NCBI RefSeq assembly: GCF_001613935.1
Contig: NZ_LQCI01000045.1
Location: 131,554-195,553, forward strand
Reading direction: 5' to 3'
Source: Amycolatopsis regifaucium
GTDB lineage: Bacteria > Actinomycetota > Actinomycetes > Mycobacteriales > Pseudonocardiaceae
Length of the DNA stretch: 64,000 nucleotides
The notes beneath the pieces were generated by a model. The model was not told the DNA's origin, did not search any database, and saw nothing but the letters and a program-made list of their open reading frames with translations. Positions within the stretch are counted from its first letter, which is position 1. Every line of letters begins with the position of its first letter. Shown piece by piece: positions 39,270 to 48,100 of this stretch. Position numbers and translations under genes: made by a program.

Positions 39270-41840
39270 TCAGGTCGCGGCCTTGGAATTGCCGCGCAGT
39301 TTGACGTTGGCCGTCGAGGCGTTCTTGATCGCCGTCTCGATCTGCGCCATCGTCGAGGACGAGGTCAGGCCGGGCACCGTCGCCGTGTTCAGCGCGTAGA
39401 GCGTGAACGTGTACGGGTGCGTGGAGCCGCCGGGGCACGGGCCGAAGTATTTCTGCGCGTTCGATCCGCTGCCCATGGCCTTTTGCTTCGCGCCGTTCTG
39501 GTTAGGCACGGTGAAGCCCGAGCCCAGGCCTTCCGGCAGTGACGCCGCGGCCGCCGGGATGTCCCAGATCGCCCAGTGCAGTTTGTTGCCGTTGTTGGCC
39601 ACGTCGGCGAAGACGACCGCGTAGCCCTTGGCGCCCGTGGACCCGGCACCCCACGCCAGCGGTGGCGAGGTGTCCTGACCCGCGGTGCCGTCGCCGGCGC
39701 AGGTGTACTTGTCCGGGATGGAGGCGTTGTCGGCGAACGCGGAACTGGTCAGCTTGACCGCGCCGGGCTGGCCACCGCCGGGAAACTTCAGGCGTACCAC
39801 CACGTTGTCGATCGCGCTCGGGGTGCCACCGTTCTTGTCCGCGTTGGTCGAGGTGACCCACAAGCCGCCGTCCGGCGTCTTGGTGACCGAACGGAGCCTG
39901 CCCCAGCGACCGGAGAACAGCGACTGCACCGAGCCGACGCCGTTGCCCGACGCGTTGATCTGCGTGGCGAACAGCTGCTGGCTGGTGACGGCCGCGACGT
40001 AGATCCAGTCGTTGACGATCTCGATCCCGCTCGGCCCGCCGGAACTGGTCGGCCAGGTCTTCTTCGGCGCGACCGTGCCACCGCAGGTGCCCGTGGTGCC
40101 TTCACACTGGGGCCAGCCGAAGTTGCCGCCCTTCTGGATCAGGTTGAGCTCGTCCTGGGTGCCGTCACCGAACTCCGACGCCCACAGCTGGCCACGGGAG
40201 TCCCACGCCAGACCCTGCGGGTTACGGTGCCCGAAGCTCCAGACGTACCGGGCGTTCCCGCCGGTGGAGAAGAACGGGTTGTCACCCGGCGCCGATCCGT
40301 CGGAGTTGAGCCGCAGGATCTTCCCGTTGAGCGAACCCTTGTTCTGCGCGGTTTCCTTGTTCTGCCCGTCGCCGGCGGTGGCGTAGAGCTTGCCGTCCGG
40401 GCCGAAGCGCAGCCTTCCGCCGTTGTGGTAACGGTTCTTGGCGATCCCGGTGAGTACCGGTGTCGACGTCGACGACAGGGTTCCGTTGTCGTAGGTCATC
40501 TTCACGATCCGGTTGTCGCCGGACGCCGTGTGGTACAGGTAGATCGCGTGATCGGTGGCGTAGTTCGGCGAGATCGCGATGCCGAGCAGGCCGCCTTCGC
40601 CGCTGGTGCCGACCGCGCCGGGAACCTTGCCCACCGTGGTCTTCTGGCCCGACGGCGTGATCCGCAGGATCTCGAAGCGGTCGCGTTCGGTGGCCAGCGC
40701 CGTGCCGTCCGGCAGGAAGTCCACGGACCAGGCGAGGTCGACCTTCGTGATGTCCTTGTCGTATTCGGGGATTCCGCCGCCGGAAGCGCCGCCCGTCTTG
40801 ACGGAGAGCGCGGTGCTCGCCGCGGAGGCGTTGCCGTCGAGGTCCCGTGCCTTCACCGTGAACGTGTAGGACGTGTTCGCCGTCAGCCCGGTGATGGTCG
40901 CTTCGAGCGAAGGGGTCGTCGCGACCTTCGTGGTGCCCTGATAGACGTCGTAGCCGGCGATGGTCCCGCTGTCATCGATGGAAGCGTTCCACGCCAAGGA
41001 GACGCTGTTCGCGGTCACCGACGTCGAACGCAGGTTCCCCGGCACGGTCGGCGGCGTGGTGTCCCCGCTGGGCGGTGTGGTGAACTGCACGACATTGCTT
41101 TGCTGCGAGGGGTTTCCGGCCGCGTCGAAGGCGCCGACCGAGATGTCGTAGGCGGTGTTCGGCGTCAGGTTGTCGACGGTCGCGGTGAGCGTGTTCCCGT
41201 CGACGGTCTTCAGGACGTTGCCGCCGCGCATGACCTCGTACCGGACCACGCCGACGTTGTCGGTCGCGGCCTCCCAGGTGAAGGTGGCGGACCGGGCCTT
41301 GACGTCCTTGGCGGCCAGGTTCTTGGGCGGCGTCGGCGCTTCGGCGTCGAGCACTCCGCTCGCGGTGAGCTTGTCCGCGTTGGGGCCGCCGTTCACGGTC
41401 GTCGCGGTGGTACGGATCTTGTTGACCCCGGCGGCCAGCGCGACGTCCTTCGTCACGGTCTTCCACGTCGTCCACGCGCCGGTGCCGGGGAAGGACAGGG
41501 TGCCGGCGGCGGTGCCGTTGACGCTCAGCGAAACCGGCCTGTCGACCGTGGTTCCGTTGGCGTAGCGGAAAGTCAGGGTCTGGGTGCCGGCCTGAGCGGC
41601 GTTCACGGTGTACTCGACATAGCTGCCGACGACGTTGTCGAAGTTCACGAACCCGGTGCCGGAATAGCCCGCGTGGTTCGCTTCGACGGCGCCTTGGGAG
41701 ATCGTCGCGGCCTCGGATTCGTGGTCTGTCGCCGCCGCGCCGGCGGGCAGGGCCGGGAGGACGGCGAAGGTCATCGCCGTTGCGACGGCGCAGGTGAACA
41801 GCGCGCGCCACGGTGGTCGGGGTGCCACTGGTGCCTCCAT
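39270..41840 (-). CDS. secreted multidomain glucose/sorbosone-dehydrogenase-like protein fused to a PEBP domain
   Basis: 856 residues. Signal peptide to about Ala37; CBM6/35-like carbohydrate-binding domain (about 40-165); two fibronectin type III domains (168-256 and 262-349, each with an NxTPNTxY or GLTANTSYTF strand); a beta-propeller glucose/sorbosone dehydrogenase domain (about 360-690) with HNGGRLRFGPDGKLYATAGD and WSFGHRNPQGLAWD; and a C-terminal PEBP/YbhB-like domain (about 693-850) with DTSPPLAW, HWAIWDIP and KYFGPCPG. The protein probably binds polysaccharide and oxidises sugars with PQQ outside the cell; the PEBP role is unknown. ATG 41840 starts the signal region; GTG 41876 is an alternative. 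A palindromic operator lies upstream. Confidence 0.9.
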   Translation of the reverse strand: MEAPVAPRPPWRALFTCAVATAMTFAVLPALPAGAAATDHESEAATISQGAVEANHAGYSGTGFVNFDNVVGSYVEYTVNAAQAGTQTLTFRYANGTTVDRPVSLSVNGTAAGTLSFPGTGAWTTWKTVTKDVALAAGVNKIRTTATTVNGGPNADKLTASGVLDAEAPTPPKNLAAKDVKARSATFTWEAATDNVGVVRYEVMRGGNVLKTVDGNTLTATVDNLTPNTAYDISVGAFDAAGNPSQQSNVVQFTTPPSGDTTPPTVPGNLRSTSVTANSVSLAWNASIDDSGTIAGYDVYQGTTKVATTPSLEATITGLTANTSYTFTVKARDLDGNASAASTALSVKTGGASGGGIPEYDKDITKVDLAWSVDFLPDGTALATERDRFEILRITPSGQKTTVGKVPGAVGTSGEGGLLGIAISPNYATDHAIYLYHTASGDNRIVKMTYDNGTLSSTSTPVLTGIAKNRYHNGGRLRFGPDGKLYATAGDGQNKETAQNKGSLNGKILRLNSDGSAPGDNPFFSTGGNARYVWSFGHRNPQGLAWDSRGQLWASEFGDGTQDELNLIQKGGNFGWPQCEGTTGTCGGTVAPKKTWPTSSGGPSGIEIVNDWIYVAAVTSQQLFATQINASGNGVGSVQSLFSGRWGRLRSVTKTPDGGLWVTSTNADKNGGTPSAIDNVVVRLKFPGGGQPGAVKLTSSAFADNASIPDKYTCAGDGTAGQDTSPPLAWGAGSTGAKGYAVVFADVANNGNKLHWAIWDIPAAAASLPEGLGSGFTVPNQNGAKQKAMGSGSNAQKYFGPCPGGSTHPYTFTLYALNTATVPGLTSSSTMAQIETAIKNASTANVKLRGNSKAAT

Positions 41841-41909
41841 GCGTGCGGTCGGGGTCGGGGAGGTACAACGGCGCACCGGGCGAGCCCGGCGGGGAAGCGG
41901 AGTTTTAGT

Positions 41910-41924
41910 TAGGAAACTTTCCTA
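41910..41924. promoter_or_regulatory. palindromic operator upstream of the sugar dehydrogenase gene
   Basis: Perfect 15-bp palindrome TAGGAAACTTTCCTA, 70 bp before the ATG at 41840, in an unusually AT-rich stretch. It is likely a repressor site. I recall similar sequences upstream of actinobacterial carbohydrate genes, possibly ROK-type regulation; that part is a guess. Confidence 0.55.
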
Positions 41925-41999
41925 TCTATGGTTCAGATCACACACCAGCTCGTGCTTTGTGTCAATAGTCCACCAATATCAACACGGAGCGTCACGCAA

Positions 42000-42069
42000 G
42001 AACGCGTTTAGTCCTCTGAATGCGGTACTTGCGCGGGCAAGTACCGCATTCAGAGGACTGAACGCGTTC
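42000..42069. repeat. family B palindromic repeat, likely terminator of the PPOX gene
   Basis: 33-bp arms (42000-42032, 42037-42069) with one mismatch and a 4-nt loop GCGG: the longest hairpin in the window. The left arm begins GAACGCGTTTAGTCCTCTGA. It lies 24 bp downstream of the minus-strand PPOX stop. Confidence 0.9.
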
Positions 42070-42093
42070 TAGGGGGTGCGAGACGCGGGTCGG

Positions 42094-42531
42094 TCAGCCG
42101 GCGATGTCCGCGCGCGCGATGACCTTCGTGATCTTGGCGCGCACCAAGGACTCCTCGGGGACGGCGTTGCGCTTGCCGTAGGCCTCGGCTTTGTCGGCGC
42201 CCATGTACCGGCCACCGAGCCGGGTCGCCCACTCGAGCATCTCGTCGTAGTCGTTGTGCAGTACGGCCTCGGCGGTGAACTGCACGTAGGAGTACGGCGG
42301 CTTCTGGTCGTCGACGGCGAGTGAGATCCGGCCGTCGCGGCGGATCGCCTTCCCCTTGAGCGTGTCCGTCCCGGTGGTGAAGATCAGCTCGTCGCCGTCA
42401 GGCCCCTCGTCGAGCAGGAACCACACCGGCGTCACGATCGGCGCGCCGTTGGCCCGGACCAGGCCGAGCATGCCCGTACGGGTGCCCTCGCTCGCGAACT
42501 GCCACCACTCTTCCCGGCTCATCTCACGCAT
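42094..42531 (-). CDS. PPOX-class (F420/FMN split-barrel) flavin-dependent enzyme
   Basis: 145 residues. The split-barrel fold is indicated by TGMLGLVRANGAPIVTPVWF, ELIFTTGTDTLKGKAIRRDG and RISLAVDDQKPPYSYVQFTA. In actinobacteria such small proteins usually bind F420 and reduce diverse substrates, but FMN or heme binding cannot be excluded. The C-terminal ARLGGRYMG-type region (here TRLGGRYMGADKAEAYG) is typical of the TIGR-type F420 subgroup. ATG 42531 lies seven bases after a TAGCGT -10, which fits a leaderless transcript. Confidence 0.85.
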   Translation of the reverse strand: MREMSREEWWQFASEGTRTGMLGLVRANGAPIVTPVWFLLDEGPDGDELIFTTGTDTLKGKAIRRDGRISLAVDDQKPPYSYVQFTAEAVLHNDYDEMLEWATRLGGRYMGADKAEAYGKRNAVPEESLVRAKITKVIARADIAG

Positions 42532-42538
42532 GGACCGG

Positions 42539-42544
42539 ACGCTA
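42539..42544 (-). promoter_or_regulatory. -10 element of the PPOX gene (leaderless type)
   Basis: TAGCGT on the minus strand, seven bases before the ATG at 42531, the same hexamer as upstream of the kinase gene at 20990. Confidence 0.45.
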
Positions 42545-42643
42545 CCGGCAAGTCTCCGTGGTGAGCAGCCCTGGTCACTCGTGAGTGGCCGGTCACCGCC
42601 GGGCCGAGGCCGGTCACCCGTGCGGGGTGTCGGGGGCGGCGAC

Positions 42644-42649
42644 TAGCCT
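42644..42649 (+). promoter_or_regulatory. -10 element of the SMC-like operon (leaderless type)
   Basis: TAGCCT, eight bases before the GTG at 42658 of the first gene. There is no ribosome binding site. Confidence 0.45.
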
Positions 42650-42657
42650 GGCCTGCT

Positions 42658-44136
42658 GTGCGAGACGACGAGCTGACCGGGATGGGGCTGGCCGACGAGG
42701 GGCTGACCCGCCGCCTCAAGGCGCTGGCCTGCACCGCGCCCTTGCACGACCTCGACGCGCGCAAGGCGAAGCTGGATTGGGCGGACGCGACGATCTACCA
42801 GATGGCCGAGATCGCGCTGCACACGATCGACCAGGTCACCGTGTCGATGGACTTCGACACCGGCGCCGATCACGAACAGGTCATCGCGCGGTTGCTGCCG
42901 TTCGTCGCGCTCCAGGCCCCCGGCCGGACCCCGGACGAGCACGCGAAGGTCGCCCGCTGGGTGCTCGACAACCTGATCAACGTCGGCACCACCGATCGCG
43001 GCTTCCGCCGCGTCTACGGCTCCATCGGCCCGGGTGGCGGCTACCAGCGGCGCCAGTTCGACTTCAAACTGCTCGTCGAACTCGCCGCGCCCGACGGCGA
43101 GGTCTACCTGCGCGCCACCGACGAGGCGATCAACGTCCTCGTCGGCGCGCTGGACACCGACGTCGAATCCGCGCAGATCGCGGCCGAGGTCAAACTGGAG
43201 AACCTGATCAACCGCGGCCGCCTCGCGGACGCGAAGCTCGCCGCCGAACAGGCCCGTTACCGCACCGTCCAATACGGCGAGACGCTGCGTGCCAAACTCG
43301 ACGCCACCCGGCGCGACGTCCGCGCGGTCGACTGGGAGCGCGAGGTCCCGGAGCTGCTGGACCAGGCGCTGTCCCATATCGAGTCCCGCTTCCGCGCGGA
43401 GAACGCGATCCTCAAGAACATCACCGCGTCCCGCGACGAGACCGAGGACCCCGACCGCAAACGCCGCGCCGCCGAACTCGTCGACATCGTCAGCGACTGC
43501 ATCCGGCGCCACACCCGGCTGCAGTCGCGGCTGGCCGACGCCGGGGCGGTGTTCCGCGCCGAACAGGACCGCCAGCAGTTCTCCGGGCCGCCGCAGCGCG
43601 CGACGATCGACCTGTTCGGCCAGCTGCTGATGCCGACGCTGGGCCTGCCGATCGCCGACGCCGTCGCACCGGCGGAATCGTTCTTCCACGCCGGCGCCGG
43701 GATCTCCCCGCCGACCGTGCCGTCGCTGTCCTCGCTGGTGTCGCTGTTGCTGCGGCCGGCACCGGAACGCGACCAGCTCGTCGGCGAGATCCCCGAACCC
43801 GAGCTGATGCCGGCCGAGGTCACCGACAAGTTCGGCGACGAGCAGTGGCGCCTCGCCGACGACCTGCTCGACCTGCCCGAGGTACCGCGACGGCTGTCCG
43901 GGCTGCTCGAAGAGGCGCGCCGCATCGACCCGGGGCTGCCCGCTCTGGTCGCGTTGCGGGCGGTGCACGCCTACAGTCCCGAGGTCGGCGCCGCGCTCCG
44001 GCTGGGGGAGCGCCAGGTGCTGCTGGCCGTCGACGACGGCACGCTGCTCGAAGACCCCGAGTTCGGCGGAGCGGATCTGCTGCTTTCGTCGGCGCGGGTG
44101 GACCGTGATGACCAGGAAGAGGAGGAGGTCGCGTGA
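42658..44136 (+). CDS. first gene of the SMC-like operon; candidate kleisin (MukF-like) subunit
   Basis: 492 residues. I do not recognise a named domain. The protein is mainly helical and acidic at its end (DRDDQEEEEVA). It has N-terminal segments compatible with winged-helix folding (about 60-130, FVALQAPGRTPDEHAKVARW) and a long helical middle (about 190-300) rich in Arg/Glu. Size, position and coupling (GTGA overlap) to a 263-residue protein and a giant SMC-like ATPase match the MukF-MukE-MukB / JetA-JetB-JetC order, so a kleisin role is inferred from context. GTG start 42658. Confidence 0.6.
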   Translation: MRDDELTGMGLADEGLTRRLKALACTAPLHDLDARKAKLDWADATIYQMAEIALHTIDQVTVSMDFDTGADHEQVIARLLPFVALQAPGRTPDEHAKVARWVLDNLINVGTTDRGFRRVYGSIGPGGGYQRRQFDFKLLVELAAPDGEVYLRATDEAINVLVGALDTDVESAQIAAEVKLENLINRGRLADAKLAAEQARYRTVQYGETLRAKLDATRRDVRAVDWEREVPELLDQALSHIESRFRAENAILKNITASRDETEDPDRKRRAAELVDIVSDCIRRHTRLQSRLADAGAVFRAEQDRQQFSGPPQRATIDLFGQLLMPTLGLPIADAVAPAESFFHAGAGISPPTVPSLSSLVSLLLRPAPERDQLVGEIPEPELMPAEVTDKFGDEQWRLADDLLDLPEVPRRLSGLLEEARRIDPGLPALVALRAVHAYSPEVGAALRLGERQVLLAVDDGTLLEDPEFGGADLLLSSARVDRDDQEEEEVA

Positions 44137-44924
44137 CGACATCAGGGGACGTCGAATCCGCGGCCCGGCTGGTCTCGTTCGGCATGCGCCCGAAGCAACT
44201 GCCGTCGCGGGACGTCGTCTACGGCGATCTCGTCCGCCGCTACGGCGAGGACAGCGCGTTCAAGCAGCTCACGCACGCGGTCGCGGCCGGGCTCGGGCTG
44301 ATGGTGCTCGAAGTCAACCTCCAGGCCGGTGCGGTGCTCGCGGCGACCGACGAGTCCGTCTTCGAGATCAAGATGGACAGCTACGCGCGGCAGAGCAAGA
44401 TCCGTGAACGCCGCGAGACCGAGAAGGTCCTGCACGGCCTCATCCACCTGGCCACCGCCGCGCTCGGCTATCCGCGCCCCGACGACCTCGCCAACGACAC
44501 CTACATCGGCCGCGTCAGCGTCGAACAGGTGGACGCGATGGTGCGGGAGGCCTGCCGGATGCTCGACGAACGCGCGGCCGAGGCCGAGGCGAACAACGAC
44601 CCGCTCGCCGACGCTCCCGAACTCGAACAGGCTTGGCGCGCTTACGCGAGGCGTCCCGCGGCGGCGGCGACCAAGGACGGCAGGCTGGCGTCGGACACCA
44701 CCCGCGGCATGGTCGCGCGGGCGCTGCGTTTCCTCGCGGATCAGGGTTTCCTGGTCCAGGTCAGCGGGGAACAGGGCGGGACCTACCGGACCACGCCGCG
44801 CTATCAGGTGCAGGTGCGCGAACTCGCCGCCGACGCGGCCTTCGACGATCTGCTCGCGCTGAACGTGGTCTCGGTCGCCAACGGCGGCGGGACGCTGCGC
44901 GCGGCCGCGTCGGACACGCTCTAG
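44133..44924 (+). CDS. second gene of the SMC-like operon; candidate MukE/JetB-like subunit
   Basis: 263 residues. The sequence around SARLVSFGMRPKQLPSRDVV and the C-terminal winged-helix-like segment TRGMVARALRFLADQGFLVQ with TYRTTPRYQVQVREL is what a MukE or JetB (DUF4194-type) protein would show: two winged helices that bind the kleisin. The resemblance is structural and contextual rather than by clear motif. GTG 44133 overlaps the previous stop. A 180-bp gap separates it from the ATPase gene. Confidence 0.6.
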   Translation: MTTSGDVESAARLVSFGMRPKQLPSRDVVYGDLVRRYGEDSAFKQLTHAVAAGLGLMVLEVNLQAGAVLAATDESVFEIKMDSYARQSKIRERRETEKVLHGLIHLATAALGYPRPDDLANDTYIGRVSVEQVDAMVREACRMLDERAAEAEANNDPLADAPELEQAWRAYARRPAAAATKDGRLASDTTRGMVARALRFLADQGFLVQVSGEQGGTYRTTPRYQVQVRELAADAAFDDLLALNVVSVANGGGTLRAAASDTL

Positions 44925-45104
44925 AGGTGTCGGTGGGCGAAGCTGTGGTGACGAGCGGAAACCAGCTGATGCGAACCCGCCCAGGCCGGAGGCCCCGCTA
45001 TCGCGGCGGCAGTGCGCCGGGAAGCGCGGCGCGGGCGGCAAAGGGAACCAGCGCCCTGGCGACGCGTTCGCGGACGCGGGTTCTCGGATAAGGGGAGGGA
45101 AGAG
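44925..45104 (+). other. 180-bp spacer inside the SMC-like operon
   Basis: The only long gap in the operon. It contains GGAAACCAGC (44959-44968) and GGGAACCAGC (about 45045-45054) as near direct repeats, and a GC hairpin GCGCCG-GGAAGCG-CGGCGC near 45015-45033. It ends with the strong Shine-Dalgarno GGGGAGGGA ahead of the ATG at 45105. No ORF with coding character was found. It could be a structured leader or simply a processing site. Confidence 0.4.
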
Positions 45105-48100
45105 ATGTACGAGCTTTCGCGGGTTCGCCTGCATTCGGTGGGCCCGGCGGGCGCGCGCTATCAGGACGTCGTGCTGGACTTCAGCGGCGTCGGCGCGGCC
45201 ATCACCGCGCCCAAACAGGACGCGCTGTTCAGCGCCGGGATCCACCTGGCCGGGGAGGGCCCGCCGCGGCGCCCGTCGCCGGCGAGCGTGCTCTTCCTGG
45301 AGAACGGCGGCGGCAAGTCCGTCTTGATCAAGCTGATCTTCTCGGTCATGCTGCCCGGCCGCCGTCAGGTCGTCGGCACGACGAACACCAAGGTGCTGGA
45401 GAAGTTCGTCGCCGCCAAGGACGTCTCGCATGTGGTGCTGGAGTGGCTGCAGGTCGAGACCGGTCACCGGGTGATCACCGGCAAGGTGTCGGAATGGCGC
45501 GGGCACGTGGTGTCGGCGGATTCGGAGAACCTCGTCGACTCCTGGTATTGCTTCCGTCCCACGCCGTCGCTGGACTTGGACTCGCTGCCGCTGACGTCGG
45601 ACGGCAGGCTGCTGACGATGTCGGGATTCCACGACCGGCTCGACAAGGTGCACGGCGGTGAGCCGGAACTGGAGCTGTTCTGGACGCGGCGTCACCACGA
45701 GTGGACGTCCCGGCTGGACGGCCTCGGCCTCGACACCGAGCTTTTCCGGTATCAGCGCGCGATGAACGCGGGTGAAGGCGAGGCGGCGGACGCCTTCGCG
45801 TTCGGCACCGACGAGGCGTTCGTCGAGTTCCTGCTGCGCGCGGTGCTGTCGGAGGACGAGCCGAAGGATCTCGCCGAGGTCGTCGCGACCTACGCGCACA
45901 ACCTCGCCCAGCGCGGAGACCTGTTGTCGGAGCGGGATTTCGTCGCGGGCGCGCTCGATCTGCTCACGCCGCTGGCGGAGGAGGAAGGCGTCGCCGCCGC
46001 GTCGCGGAAGCTCGCCGACGCCGCCCGTGCCGAGATGCGGACGCTGGCCGGCCAGGTCGCGGCTCGCGACAAGCTGGAGAACGAGCGGCTGAGTGGTCTC
46101 GAACAGCACGTCGACGAGGTGAAGTCGGCCGAAAAGCTGGCCGAGGGCGACCACCGCCGCCTCACCGCCGGAGTCACCGAACTCCGGCGGCTGGTCGGGA
46201 AACTGCGGCTCGACGAGGCACAGGAGAGCAAGAAGCGGATCAACGGCGAACTCGCCGAGGCCAAGACCGCAGCCGAAGCCTGGCGTGAATGCGCCACCGT
46301 GCTCAACCACCTCAACGCCGCCCGCAAGGCCCGCGATTTCCGGGAACTGGTGGGGAATCGGGAGCAGAAGGCGCAGCCCGCGCTGCAGGCGCGCGACACC
46401 GCCGCGGCCGCGCTCGCGCGAGGTCTGCTGGCACTGGCCAAGAACGCGACCGATCAGGCGGCGAAGGCCGAAGCCCATGTCGGCGCCCTGCGTGCCGAAG
46501 CGGAGAAGGCACAGGCGGAACGCGACGAGTCGGCGAACCTCGCCGCCTCGCGCCGGGCGGAGGCTCGCGGCCTGGGCGCGCGGATCGCCGAAATCCGGGA
46601 GGAGATCGCGGAAGCCGTCCGGTCCGGTGCGCTCAAAGCGGGGGCGGACGTCGCCGACGCGGCGCGGGCCGCCCGCGCCGAAGCCGAGACGACCGCCGCC
46701 GAACTCGTCCGCCGCGAGCAGGAACTCGAACGGGTCGCCGAGGACCTGCGGGCCGCGCAGGCGACGGTCAACGACGCGCACCGCCTCGCCGGGTCCACCA
46801 AGGACCGGCTGGAGCGCGCCGCCGAAGAACTGGACCGCGCCAACCGGCGCACCGACGCGCTCGCCGTGGAACCCCGGCTGGTCGAACTCCTCGGCGCCGA
46901 CGATGTCGCGCTGGAGACGGATCTCCCGGTACTGCTGGAACGCCTTCGCGAGGCGGGCGCGACCGCGGAGAAGGAACAGACGGCGTTGCGGATGGAGGAA
47001 TCCGTCGACGAGCGGGCGCTGAACGCGCTCGGTTCCGGCGGTCTCCTGCCCGCCACCGAAGAGGTCCAGGCCGCGTTGGACGCGCTGGAAGCCGCGGGGA
47101 TGACCGCGTGGTCCGGCTGGCGCTACCTGTCCACTTTGGACAAGAAGCGGCGGGCGGCCGTGCTGGCCCGCGCGCCCCAGCTGGTCTCGGGGATCCTGCT
47201 CAACGAACCGGAGCAGGTCCGGCTCGCCGAAAAGGTGCTGGCGGAGCGGCGCTTGCTGCCCACCACGATCATCCCGGTCGCCACCACCGAGGCCACCACG
47301 ACCGACCGCCTGCCGGGGGAGTCGGGTATCGAATTCCTCGTTCCGCCCAACCCGGCGATGTACGACGAGGAAGCCGCCGACGCCGAGCGTGAGGCCATCG
47401 CGCTGCGGCACGCGGAACGGCAGCGCCGTCTGGAAGCGCTGGCGGCTTCGCTGGCCGAAGACGCCGCGCTGTCGTGGAAACTCAAGACCTGGCGGGAGGA
47501 CTATCCGCCCGGCAGCATCGCGACGCTGGCCGAGCAGCTGCAGCACGCGCGTACCGCCCACGAGACCGCGCGAACCGCGTTGGACCAGGCCGAGAAGGAA
47601 TTCCAGCGCCTCGGCGAGAAGGCGGCAGGGCTGCGGGAGCGGATTCCCGAACTGCGCACGGCTTCGGCGGAGGCGGGGGAGCGGGCTCGCGGGCTGGAGG
47701 CGCTCGCGACGCGGGCCGCGAAGATTCCCGAATGGACGGACGACGTCGAACGCGCGACCGAGACCGCCGAGCGGGCCGAGTCGACGGCGTCCGAAGCCGC
47801 GGTGAAGGCGTCCCGGCTGCGTGAGCAGGCCGGTGAGGAACAGCGCACCGCCGACGGGCACCGCCGCACGGCGACGACGGCGAAGTCGGAACTGGCCGAG
47901 GTCCCGGGTTCGAGTGACGTCACCGAAACCGACCCCACGCCCGCGGAACCGGTGGACGCGTTGCGGCGCACCTTCGCGTCGGCGTCCGAGGCCTACTCGA
48001 AGGTCGAGGTCGGCAGCGATCTGCGGGCCGAACTCGACCAGGCGGAAAGCGTCGAGGCGTCCGCGCGGGCGGCCGTCGAGGCACTGGACGACGCGGTCCG

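Noticed and set aside
39041-39304. Small plus-strand ORF (87 aa) between the NUDIX and dehydrogenase genes
   Set aside because: It runs through the terminator hairpin at 39227-39265 and into the end of the dehydrogenase gene; no motif or ribosome binding site. A minus-strand frame there gives FVAAQAADERVDVG-like sequence that I could not match either.
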